Below are positions 17,885-25,009 of a stretch of 52,001 nt of DNA, piece after piece. The translations under genes were made by a program, and so were the position numbers. Source of the DNA: CAXRBC01 sp041158045 (lineage in GTDB: Bacteria; Actinomycetota; Acidimicrobiia; Acidimicrobiales; Ilumatobacteraceae); NCBI GenBank assembly GCA_041158045.1, contig JBEBCD010000039.1:1-52001 (forward strand), in the 5' to 3' direction. Numbering within the stretch: the stretch's first letter is position 1; each line of letters starts with the position of its first letter. The notes under the pieces are model-generated. The model had not been told where the DNA came from and did not search any database. It was given only the letters and a program-made list of their open reading frames with translations.

Positions 17885-18720
17885 CAGTGTCCGCCCACGT
17901 TGCCGACGCAGTGGGGGCCCTCGGCCTCCTGGCCCGTCGTGTTGCTGCCGATCGCGGGACCGGCGAAGACGGTGCCGGTGTCGATCACGACGATGCCGTT
18001 GTTGACCGCGATGCCGAAGCGGTCCATCCCGCGCGGCGCGGGGCCGCCCTTCTTCTCGCCGACCCGGTTGTACTGCGACCCGTGGCACGGGCACTCGAAC
18101 CACTGCGACGACGCGCAGGTCGGCACGCGGCAACCGAGGTGCGGGCACTTCTGGTAGAGCGCGACGATGCCCGCCTCCATGCCCGCGTAGACGGGGCCCT
18201 GGGCGCCGTAGAGCGCCTTGCCCTTGGCGAGCGCCTCCTTGGGGTACTCGGTGACCCACGAGCGCGCCTCGGGCACGTAGAGGAAGCCCTTGTTGGAGCG
18301 GATGCCGGCGACGACGTCGTCGAGCTTGCCGACCGAAATCTTGGAGCCGAAGCCGCCCTCCGCGCCCTTCCAGAGGAACGCGATGACCGCGGCGCCGAAC
18401 GCGCCGAGGCTCGCGCTCATGAGCGTGACGGTCGCGCGGTTGAAGAACTGGCGGCGGGTCTCGCCCACGACCTCGGGATCCGGCGGCGACCAGGGCTCGA
18501 GCTCGGCCTTGGGCATCGTCGCGACCGCGCTCGTCGCGCGCGCCGTCTCGCGGGCGGCCCGCTCGGCCTCGCGGGCGGCCGCGCGGTCCCGACCGCGGGT
18601 CTCGCGCGAGAGCTGCCCGAGCGCGGCACCGCGGTCCGAGCGCCGGGCCGCCGTGAGCACGGCGCCGAGTGCGGCGAGCGCGATCGCCGCGACGGCGAGG
18701 ACGAGGACGGTGGCGTTCAT
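17884..18720 (-). CDS. qcrA: Rieske iron-sulfur subunit of the bc complex
   Basis: 278 residues from ATG 18720. A first hydrophobic helix (2-24) is followed by a long charged segment rich in Arg/Ala/Glu, then RRQFFNRATVTLMSASLGAF (89-108), which resembles a Tat-type signal anchor as used by actinobacterial Rieske proteins. The Rieske domain carries CPHLGC (192-197) and CPCHGSQYN (210-218): Cys192, His194, Cys210 and His213 bind the [2Fe-2S] cluster and Cys197/Cys212 form the disulfide. An extra Cys202 lies between. It begins 10 bases after the cytochrome b C-terminal subunit stop. Confidence 0.93.
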   Translation of the reverse strand: MNATVLVLAVAAIALAALGAVLTAARRSDRGAALGQLSRETRGRDRAAAREAERAARETARATSAVATMPKAELEPWSPPDPEVVGETRRQFFNRATVTLMSASLGAFGAAVIAFLWKGAEGGFGSKISVGKLDDVVAGIRSNKGFLYVPEARSWVTEYPKEALAKGKALYGAQGPVYAGMEAGIVALYQKCPHLGCRVPTCASSQWFECPCHGSQYNRVGEKKGGPAPRGMDRFGIAVNNGIVVIDTGTVFAGPAIGSNTTGQEAEGPHCVGNVGGH

Positions 18721-18730
18721 CGGGCGGGTC

Positions 18731-19471
18731 TCACAGGTCGAAGAAGATCCCGTCGCGCCACGGGAACGTGAAGTTGAAGCCCGGGCCGCGGAAGAACGAG
18801 CCGATGATCACGAGCACCGCCCAGAACATGAGGTGCACCGTCCAGATGCTCGTCATGAACTTGCGATCCTCCGGCTTGTTGGACTCGTTGCGGTCGAGGT
18901 ACGGCGCGAGGATCATCGCGATGAGCCCCATGCCCGGGATCGTCACGCCGGCGATCATCGGGTGGAACATCGTGAGCAGCTCCTGGAGACCGAGGAAGTA
19001 CCAGGGGGCCTTGGACGGGTTGGGCGTCGCGTTGAAGTTGGCGGCCTGGAGCAGCGGCGCGTTGACGAACCACGAGAACATGAAGACGAACGCGGTGCAC
19101 GCGAGCGCCGCAACGAACTCGATGGAGAGCAGGTGCGGCCAGACGTGCACCTTGTCGACCGGCACGGCCTTGACGTCCTGGATCGAGCCCGACTTGACGA
19201 CGGTGAGCAGCCGCTGCGTGTGACCGCCCGGCCCCGCACCGACGGGCACGCCGCCCGCCGAGGGCACCGCGGCGACGATCGCGCCCGGCGCGTCGGCGAC
19301 CGCGACGGCGCCCTTGCCCTCGCGCGCGGCCTTGGCACGGTCGAGCAGCTCCTGCGGGATGCGTCCGCCCGACCCTTCGCCGTCGGACGCCGCGGCGCCC
19401 GACGACGCGGCGGCCGCCTTCTCGCGCGCGGCCTGCGCGCGCTTGAGCAGGTGCTCGGGGATCTCGCCCAT
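18731..19471 (-). CDS. Cytochrome b C-terminal subunit (subunit IV-like)
   Basis: 246 residues from ATG 19471, sharing one base with the stop of the cytochrome b N-terminal subunit. Three membrane helices in the last 150 residues, with HVWPHLLSIEF, NPSKAPWYFLGLQELL (the PEWY-like quinol-site region, here APWY) and a final SIWTVHLMFWAVLVIIG helix. The first 110 residues are a soluble extension holding two copies of one short motif: IPEHLLKRAQAARE (4-17) and IPQELLDRAKAARE (38-51), separated by an Ala/Ser/Gly linker. The same motif opens the cytochrome c at 21359. This extension is not part of the classic cytochrome b fold. Confidence 0.9.
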   Translation of the reverse strand: MGEIPEHLLKRAQAAREKAAAASSGAAASDGEGSGGRIPQELLDRAKAAREGKGAVAVADAPGAIVAAVPSAGGVPVGAGPGGHTQRLLTVVKSGSIQDVKAVPVDKVHVWPHLLSIEFVAALACTAFVFMFSWFVNAPLLQAANFNATPNPSKAPWYFLGLQELLTMFHPMIAGVTIPGMGLIAMILAPYLDRNESNKPEDRKFMTSIWTVHLMFWAVLVIIGSFFRGPGFNFTFPWRDGIFFDL

Positions 19472-20256
19472 CAGAGCGGCCCCGAGATGCCGCCGTCCTT
19501 GCGGACGCGCCAGAAGTGGATGGCGAGGAAGATGACGGTGACGAACGGGAAGAGCAGCACGTGCAGCACGTACCAGCGCAGCAGCGTCTCCGGCCCGATC
19601 TCGAGACCGCCGAGGAGCACGAAGCGCACCTGCGAGCCGATGACGGGCGAGTAGCCCATCATGTTGGTCCCCACGGTCACGGCCCACAGCGCGAGCTGGT
19701 CCCACGGCAGCAGGTAGCCGGTGAACGACAGCAGCAGCGTGAGCGTGAGCAGGATGACGCCGACCACCCAGTTGAACTCGCGGGGGGCCTTGTACGCGCC
19801 GTGGTAGAAGACGCGCGCCATGTGGAGGAAGACCGAGAGCACCATCAGGTGGGCGCCCCAGCGGTGCATGTTGCGGACCATGAGGCCGAACGTGACCGAG
19901 GTGTGCAGCGACTGGATGTCCTGCCAGGCGTTGGCGGCCGTGGGTCGGTAGAAGAACATCAGGAAGATGCCGGTGATCGTGAGGAGGATGAAGAGGAAGA
20001 ACGAGAGGCCGCCGAGGCACAGCGTGTAGCTGACCTTCACGGCGTGGCGCTTCACCTTGACCGGGTGCAGGTGGTACAGCACCGAGTTCATGACGACGTA
20101 CGAGCGGTTGCGGGGCGAGTCGGAGTAGCCCTTGCGGAAGATCGAGCCGGGGCGGAAGATCGAGTTCCACGCCTGGCTGTCCTTGATCTGGTCGGAGACC
20201 TTCTGCAGGCGCTCCTTGAGCCCGAGCTTCGGACGCTCGTCGATGATCCGTGCCAT
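19471..20256 (-). CDS. Cytochrome b6-like N-terminal subunit
   Basis: 261 residues from ATG 20256, with GAAAGG 14 bases upstream as ribosome binding site. Four-helix heme-binding half of a split cytochrome b. Heme b ligands are His131/His145 (HRWGAH... FLHMARV) and His232/His247, the 14- and 15-residue spacings of cytochrome b6. The segment LCLGGLSFF puts Cys80 at the position of the cytochrome b6 cysteine that binds the extra heme c(i), and the end RKDGGISGPL matches b6. The N-terminal 70 residues are an added cytoplasmic segment. In transcription order it precedes subunit IV, Rieske and cytochrome c. Confidence 0.93.
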   Translation of the reverse strand: MARIIDERPKLGLKERLQKVSDQIKDSQAWNSIFRPGSIFRKGYSDSPRNRSYVVMNSVLYHLHPVKVKRHAVKVSYTLCLGGLSFFLFILLTITGIFLMFFYRPTAANAWQDIQSLHTSVTFGLMVRNMHRWGAHLMVLSVFLHMARVFYHGAYKAPREFNWVVGVILLTLTLLLSFTGYLLPWDQLALWAVTVGTNMMGYSPVIGSQVRFVLLGGLEIGPETLLRWYVLHVLLFPFVTVIFLAIHFWRVRKDGGISGPL

Positions 20257-20275
20257 GTCGTCGCCGCCTTTCGTC

Positions 20276-20689
20276 CTAGAGCCGCATGCCGTAGGCGTAG
20301 CCGTGGTTGTTGGTCCGCATGTGCACCTCGCCGGTCGCGGGCGGCGCCCCGACCTTGCCCAGCACGATCACGCCGGTCGGGCAGCGGTCGACGCACAGCG
20401 CGCAGCGCGTGCACACGTCGTCGTCGATGATGAAGAGCACGTGGTCCTTCGGGTCGTCGCCGGGCTTCTCCGTGCCGTCGGCCTCCGCCACCGCCTCGGG
20501 GGTCACCATGTGGATGCACTTCCACGGGCAGATGTCGACGCAGCCCTCGCACATGATGCACTCGGACTGGTCGATGTGGATGAACTGCTTTGGCTTCACC
20601 GCCTTGGAGAGGTACGCGGCGTCCACCTCGACGAGCCGGTAGTCGTCGGTGTACGGCATCATCGGCGGGTTGGCGTCGGTCTTGGCCAC
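20276..20689 (-). CDS. Two-[4Fe-4S] ferredoxin-type protein of the respiratory operon
   Basis: 137 residues from GTG 20689, two bases after the preceding stop. Two cluster-binding motifs, CIMCEGCVDICPWKC and CTRCALCVDRCP, separated by about 45 residues with an acidic insert (EAVAEADGTEKPGDD). No membrane helix. Being co-transcribed with cytochrome b, it may deliver or accept electrons at the cytoplasmic side of the quinol-oxidising complex. That is inference from position; the ferredoxin fold itself is clear. It stops 20 bases before the cytochrome b start. Confidence 0.88.
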   Translation of the reverse strand: MAKTDANPPMMPYTDDYRLVEVDAAYLSKAVKPKQFIHIDQSECIMCEGCVDICPWKCIHMVTPEAVAEADGTEKPGDDPKDHVLFIIDDDVCTRCALCVDRCPTGVIVLGKVGAPPATGEVHMRTNNHGYAYGMRL

Positions 20690-20691
20690 GG

Positions 20692-21168
20692 TCAGCCCTT
20701 CCTCACGAGCGGGCGCCCGTAGGTCGAGACCGGCAGTTCCTTGGCCGCGACCTCGCCGCGCTTCTGCCACCAGGAGAAGAGGTAGATCATCAGGCCGATG
20801 TAGAAGGCGTGGATCACGATCACGATGATGTCGCGGAGCGCCTCGTAGCTGATCGTGATGGGGAACGAGCCGCCGACCGTGTCGGGACGCAGCAGGTCGA
20901 ACGGACCGTAGATGAGCTTGTCCTTGCGCCAGCCGAGGTCCTTGTCCGCGTGGTCGATCCACTGGTGCGGCACGACGCCGAACGCGAGGAACAGCACGGC
21001 GAACGCGTACGTCCCGCCGAGCATCGCCTCGCCCCACGTGGCACGGCGATCGGAGGGCCGCCGACGGCCGACGGGGATGACGACGAGGGCGAGCGCGGTC
21101 GTGAGCAGGAAGGAGAAGATGAAGGCCTGGTTCATCCCCGGCCACCGCAGGACGTCGATCGCGATCAT
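20692..21168 (-). CDS. Small membrane protein, first gene of the respiratory operon
   Basis: 158 residues from ATG 21168, with GGAAAGG about 15 bases upstream. Three membrane helices (about 12-33, 49-66 and 108-132), with a soluble loop WIDHADKDLGWRKDKLIYGP between the second and third. No cofactor motif is visible and I do not recognise a family. It heads the operon, directly downstream of the Rex-type operator at 21191-21208. Its tight link to the ferredoxin suggests it could anchor that protein to the membrane (inference). Confidence 0.82.
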   Translation of the reverse strand: MIAIDVLRWPGMNQAFIFSFLLTTALALVVIPVGRRRPSDRRATWGEAMLGGTYAFAVLFLAFGVVPHQWIDHADKDLGWRKDKLIYGPFDLLRPDTVGGSFPITISYEALRDIIVIVIHAFYIGLMIYLFSWWQKRGEVAAKELPVSTYGRPLVRKG

Positions 21169-21190
21169 GGAGCGTGCTCGTCGCCTTTCC

Positions 21191-21208
21191 TCGTGAACGC
21201 CGGCACGA
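21191..21208. promoter_or_regulatory. Rex-type operator upstream of the respiratory operon
   Basis: TCGTGAACGCCGGCACGA is a perfect inverted repeat (with flanks, CTCGTG-8 bases-CACGAG) with the half-site and 8-base spacing of known Rex operators (TTGTG-8-CACAA). It matches 15 of 18 positions of the site in the rex promoter at 25746-25763. It overlaps the -10/+1 region of the leftward promoter, where binding would block transcription. Confidence 0.65.
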
Positions 21209-21213
21209 GCCTA
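21208..21213 (-). promoter_or_regulatory. Probable -10 element of the respiratory operon
   Basis: TAGGCT on the minus strand, with a predicted start of transcription near 21201. This gives a leader of about 33 bases that contains the GGAAAGG ribosome binding site. It abuts the inverted repeat at 21191-21208. Confidence 0.4.
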
Positions 21214-21301
21214 CTCTCGGGCATCTCGGCGGTCCCATCGAGGTCCGACGTCGCGCGCGTCGCGCGCACGACGATCGTCACGTCGCCGCGGTCCTGTGCG
21301 C

Positions 21302-21321
21302 TCGTGAACGTGCACGCACGA
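21302..21321. promoter_or_regulatory. Degenerate second Rex-like site
   Basis: TCGTGAACGTGCACGCACGA repeats the half-sites TCGTG and CACGA but with a 10-base spacer instead of 8. It lies about 25 bases upstream of the -10 of the rightward cytochrome c gene. It may be a weak or non-functional site. Confidence 0.25.
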
Positions 21322-21344
21322 ACGGGCCGGATGCGGGCCGCGTC

Positions 21345-21350
21345 TAGCCT
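21345..21350 (+). promoter_or_regulatory. -10 element of the cytochrome c gene
   Basis: TAGCCT ends 8 bases before GTG 21359. The mRNA would be leaderless or carry only one or two extra bases. No ribosome binding site is present. Confidence 0.5.
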
Positions 21351-21358
21351 GTGTCGCC

Positions 21359-22204
21359 GTGGGTGACGTCCCCGAGTACCTCCTCCAGCGCTCGCGCGAT
21401 CGTCGCGCCGCGCTGACCGGCCAGGCGCCCACCGGATCCTCGTCGTCGTCCGCGCCCGCGCGCGCGGAGACGAGCGGTGCGTCCGCCGCGAGTGCCGCCC
21501 CCGCGGCGCGGGCCGCCGCGAGCGTCCCCGCCGCGCCACCGCCCCCGCCGCCGCCGGATCCCGCGTACGTCGTCGCCGCGAAGACGCGGCGCCGCATCCC
21601 GTTCTGGGCGATGGCGACGCTCAGCATGCTCCCGCTCTGGGCGTTCCTCTACCTCATCTCCGTGCGTCCGGCGGAGGAGGAGCCCGAGGGTCCGCTCGCG
21701 GTCGGCGCCGCCGCGTACGGCGCGTGCGCGAGCTGCCACGGGGCCAACGGCGCGGGCGGCGCCGGACGCGCCTTGTACCAGGGCGAGGTGCTCAAGACGT
21801 TCCCGAAGATCGAGGACATGCTCAACTTCGTCTACACCGGCTCGCAGCCGTTCGTGTCGGCGGGCATCGCGGTCTACGGCGACCCCGCGCGCGAGGGCGG
21901 GGCGCACGCGCCGCTCTCCTACAACGGCAACGCGATGCCCGCGCAGGGCGAGAAGTGGGGCGGCGGCCTGTCGTACGCCGAGATCCTCGGCGTCGTCTGC
22001 CACGAGCGCTACGTCATCGGCGGGGCCGACCCCGCGAGCGAGGAATGGGCGGCCGAGTACGAGACCTGGTGCGCGCCGGAGTCCGAGATCTTCGCGGGTC
22101 TCGAGTCGGGTGCGGCTTCGTTCGACACGATCGCCGAGACCTATGGGATGCTGACCAATCCCCCCGCCCATGTCGGCACCGACCCCCGCCCCTCCGGGAA
22201 GTAG
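21359..22204 (+). CDS. Membrane-anchored monoheme cytochrome c
   Basis: 281 residues from GTG 21359. The N-terminus VPEYLLQRSRDRRAA (4-18) matches the repeated motif of the cytochrome b C-terminal subunit. A Ser/Ala/Pro-rich linker follows, then a basic stretch and one membrane helix (about 84-102). The external domain carries CASCH (about residues 123-127), with a possible Met ligand in SYNGNAMPAQ. Transcribed divergently from the respiratory operon, it is a good candidate for the carrier between the bc complex and the oxidase. Its stop lies inside the next gene (35-base overlap). Confidence 0.9.
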   Translation: MGDVPEYLLQRSRDRRAALTGQAPTGSSSSSAPARAETSGASAASAAPAARAAASVPAAPPPPPPPDPAYVVAAKTRRRIPFWAMATLSMLPLWAFLYLISVRPAEEEPEGPLAVGAAAYGACASCHGANGAGGAGRALYQGEVLKTFPKIEDMLNFVYTGSQPFVSAGIAVYGDPAREGGAHAPLSYNGNAMPAQGEKWGGGLSYAEILGVVCHERYVIGGADPASEEWAAEYETWCAPESEIFAGLESGAASFDTIAETYGMLTNPPAHVGTDPRPSGK

Positions 22205-23510
22205 CGCCCCCGCCACGCTGACCGGCGACGACGCGCGCGCGGCCGCCGCGCGCGAGATCGAGACCGACGTGCTCGTCATCGGCGCCGGACCCGCCGGCGC
22301 CTCCGCGGGTTACTGGCTCGCGCGGGCGGGCCACGACGTCACGTTGCTCGAGCGCAAGGAATTCCCCCGGGAGAAGACGTGCGGCGACGGTCTCACGCCG
22401 CGGGCGGTGAAGCAGCTCGAGGACATGGGCCTCGGCGCCGACCTCGCACGCCACCACCGCTACGACGGGCTGCGTGCCACCGCACACGGCCGGGCGCTCG
22501 AGCTGCGCTGGCCGACCCACCCCGTCTACCCACGCCACGGCTACGTCGTGCGCCGCCGCGACCTCGACCGGATGGTCGCCCACCGGGCGCGCGACGCCGG
22601 TGCCGCGCTGCGCACGCACCACGAGGCCACCGCGGCCATCGTGGAGCCGGGTCCCGACGGCCCCGAGGTGCGGGGCGCGCTCGTCACCGACCACGACGCG
22701 GGCGAGACCGTCGCGTACCGCGCGCGCCACGTCGTCGTCGCCGACGGGGCCAACAGCCGCATCGGGCGCGCCCTCGGCACCGCGCGGCGCCGCGAGTGGC
22801 CCTACGGCACCGCCATCCGCACCTACTGGGAGAGCCCGCGCCACGCGGAGCCATGGATCGAGTCCGCGCTCGACGTCCAGGACCGCGACGGCAACTCGCT
22901 GCCGGGGTACGGCTGGATCTTCCCCGTCGGCGACGGCACGATCAACGTCGGGGTCGGCCTGCTCTCGACGTTCAAGCGCTTCCGCGACGTCAACACCTCG
23001 CACGTGCTCTCGTCGTACGCCGAGATGATCGCCGACGACTGGGGCATCGACCCGGGCGCGCCGGAGCGGCGCGCGACGAGCGGCAAGATCCCGATGGGCG
23101 GGTCGGTCGGGCCCAAGGTCGGCGTGCGCCACGTCGTCGTCGGCGACGCCGCCGGCAGCGTCAACCCGTTCAACGGCGAGGGCATCGACTACGCGTACGA
23201 GACGGCGCGCATGGCGGCGACCGTCATCTCCGAGGCCCTCGCCTCCGGCGACCCGCGCGCCCTCGCGCGCTACGAGACGATGCTGCGCGACGAGTACGGC
23301 CAGTACTTCAAGGTCGCGCGGCTCTTCGCCCGCGTGATCGGGCGGCCCGCGCTGATGCGCGAGCTCGCACGCGTGGGCATCCACAGCCGCACCCTCATGG
23401 AGTGGGTGCTGCGGATCATGGCCAACCTGCTGCGGCCCGACGAGATCGGTCCCGCCGAGGCGGCGTACAAGGCCGCCGCCGCGCTCGTGCGCCTCGCCCC
23501 TAGGGCGTGA
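22170..23510 (+). CDS. Geranylgeranyl-reductase-family FAD oxidoreductase, MenJ-like
   Basis: 446 residues from ATG 22170. Dinucleotide-binding VIGAGPAGASAGYWLA (about 35-50), the family motif KTCGDGLTPRAV, the second FAD motif VVGDAAGSVNPFNGEGIDYA, and a helical C-terminal region. Members reduce isoprenoid double bonds; in mycobacteria MenJ partly saturates the menaquinone side chain. Coupling by overlap to a cytochrome c gene supports a role in the menaquinone pool. Archaeal-type lipid or chlorophyll substrates are unlikely in this context. The first 28 residues before the FAD domain are low complexity, so a later start is possible. Its end overlaps the convergent lipoprotein gene by 11 bases. 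Confidence 0.85.
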   Translation: MSAPTPAPPGSSAPATLTGDDARAAAAREIETDVLVIGAGPAGASAGYWLARAGHDVTLLERKEFPREKTCGDGLTPRAVKQLEDMGLGADLARHHRYDGLRATAHGRALELRWPTHPVYPRHGYVVRRRDLDRMVAHRARDAGAALRTHHEATAAIVEPGPDGPEVRGALVTDHDAGETVAYRARHVVVADGANSRIGRALGTARRREWPYGTAIRTYWESPRHAEPWIESALDVQDRDGNSLPGYGWIFPVGDGTINVGVGLLSTFKRFRDVNTSHVLSSYAEMIADDWGIDPGAPERRATSGKIPMGGSVGPKVGVRHVVVGDAAGSVNPFNGEGIDYAYETARMAATVISEALASGDPRALARYETMLRDEYGQYFKVARLFARVIGRPALMRELARVGIHSRTLMEWVLRIMANLLRPDEIGPAEAAYKAAAALVRLAPRA

Positions 23511-24081
23511 CCGGGCGGCAGACCACTTCGTCGATCTCGTCCTCGACCAGGTCGAGGCGCGCCACGCTGCGGTCCGCGCCCCACGCGTCGATGAAGGCGC
23601 GCAGCGTCGGCGCCGGCTCGTCGCAGGTCCGCAACGTCGGCGACGCGAGCGGCACGAGCCAGCCGTTGCCGAGCACCGCGGTGTCGCCGGCGTCCAGCAT
23701 GTCGGCGAGGCCGGGGAGCTCGAGCACGCGCGTCGGCGCGACGGGATCCGGGTCGCGCAGCGCGTACCAGACGACGGCGCCGCCGAACGTGTTGGCGAGG
23801 AGCACGCAGCCGACGGCGTCGGGCGCGGTGCACCCGTCGTCGCCCGCGGTGGGTTCGACGACCGTGAGCGTCGAGCCGTCGTCGAGGGTGTAGGCGACCG
23901 AGCCCGCGTCGGCGAGGGTGGCCGCGACCACCGCGGCGACGTCGACGCGCCGCTCGACGCCGTCGCCCCCGTCGTCACCGGACGACGCGACGTTCGTCGG
24001 GGCGCCGCCCGCGCACGCCGCGAGCAGCCACGCGGCGAGCGCCGCGCCGGCACACCGCGCCGCCCCCGACCGACCCCGCAT
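23500..24081 (-). CDS. Secreted lipoprotein of unknown function
   Basis: 193 residues from ATG 24081. The N-terminus MRGRSGAARCAGAAL... AAWLLAACAGG is a lipoprotein signal with lipobox LAAC. The mature domain of about 165 residues has four further cysteines (DDGCTAPDAVGCVLL, RTCDEP, EVVCRP) that could form two disulfides. No family recognised. The start is chosen because the signal peptide begins there and TAGCCT lies 8 bases upstream. Confidence 0.8.
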   Translation of the reverse strand: MRGRSGAARCAGAALAAWLLAACAGGAPTNVASSGDDGGDGVERRVDVAAVVAATLADAGSVAYTLDDGSTLTVVEPTAGDDGCTAPDAVGCVLLANTFGGAVVWYALRDPDPVAPTRVLELPGLADMLDAGDTAVLGNGWLVPLASPTLRTCDEPAPTLRAFIDAWGADRSVARLDLVEDEIDEVVCRPVTP

Positions 24082-24089
24082 CGCCGCCG

Positions 24090-24115
24090 AGGCTAGGCAC
24101 CACGGGAGATACCGT
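24090..24115. promoter_or_regulatory. Back-to-back promoter pair
   Basis: Minus-strand TAGCCT (24095-24090) ends 8 bases before ATG 24081. Plus-strand TACCGT (24110-24115) ends 6 bases before GTG 24122. Both fit leaderless transcription within a 40-base divergent gap. Confidence 0.5.
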
Positions 24116-24121
24116 CGTCGC

Positions 24122-24961
24122 GTGCTCGACCACCCCGAGTTCGCCCGACTCGCGCGCGACCACGGCTGGGACGCGTCCCGCGTGCTCGACCACCGCGACG
24201 GACTGCTCTGGTGCCGCACGGCGCGACCGGTCGACACCGCGTACGCCGACGCCCGTCAGGCCGCCCGCGACGAGGCGCTCGCGACGTCGTGGTGGTACCG
24301 GACGCGCAACGCCATGATCCTCGATCTCCTCGACGCGACGGGGCGCCCGGCCGCGCTCTGGGACGTCGGCGCGGGGACCGGCGCGGTCTCGCGTGCGCTC
24401 GTCGCCACCGGCCTGCCGACGATCGCGCTCGAGCCGTCACCCGCCGGCGCGAGATTCACCGCGGCCCACGGGCTCGCCTCGGTCGTCGGCACGCTCGAGG
24501 CGCTCGCGCTACCGGACGCCGCGCTGCCGGCGATCGGCCTCTTCGACGTGCTCGAACACGTCGAGGATCGGCCCGCGCTGCTCGGCGAGATCCGCCGCGT
24601 GCTGCGACCAGGCGCACCGCTGGTCCTCAGCGTGCCGGCCGGATCCTGGCTCTGGAGCGGCTTCGACGTCGAGGAGCGGCACCAGCTCCGCTATTCGCGC
24701 GACGGTCTCGTCGACGAGCTCCGCATCGCCGGCTTCGCGACGGAGCGCGTCGTCCACGCCTTCGCGCTCCTCACCGCACCGATCTGGCTGACGCGCGCCC
24801 TGCCGCACCGCCTCGGGCGGGGGACGCGCACCGACCACGAGCGCGCGGTGCGCGCGTCCGGTGGTCCGATCGGTGGCATGCTCTCGCTGGTCGAGCGGGG
24901 GCTCGCGGGGCGGGTGCCGTTCGGCAGCTCGCTGCTCGCCGTCGCCCGGACTCCCGGCTGA
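24122..24961 (+). CDS. Class I SAM-dependent methyltransferase
   Basis: 279 residues from GTG 24122. SAM-binding motif I is LWDVGAGTGAVSRAL (about 79-93), followed by an acidic end of strand 2 (IALEPSP), FDVLEHVEDRPALLGEIRRVLRPG and LSVPAGSWLWSGFD, which define the Methyltransf_11/UbiE-like type. The first 50 residues (GLLWCRTARPVD) hold a Cys/Trp segment sometimes seen in sugar or lipid methyltransferases. The substrate cannot be told. The start is set by the -10 at 24110-24115. Confidence 0.85.
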   Translation: MLDHPEFARLARDHGWDASRVLDHRDGLLWCRTARPVDTAYADARQAARDEALATSWWYRTRNAMILDLLDATGRPAALWDVGAGTGAVSRALVATGLPTIALEPSPAGARFTAAHGLASVVGTLEALALPDAALPAIGLFDVLEHVEDRPALLGEIRRVLRPGAPLVLSVPAGSWLWSGFDVEERHQLRYSRDGLVDELRIAGFATERVVHAFALLTAPIWLTRALPHRLGRGTRTDHERAVRASGGPIGGMLSLVERGLAGRVPFGSSLLAVARTPG

Positions 24962-25009
24962 GGTCGCCCCGTCGCGGCGCCGCCGGCGGCGGACCGACCA
25001 GGGGCAGGG

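Noticed and set aside
24979..24990. Palindrome GCCGCCGGCGGC between the methyltransferase and rex as a terminator
   Set aside because: It has no loop and no U-tract; such strings are expected by chance in DNA of this composition.
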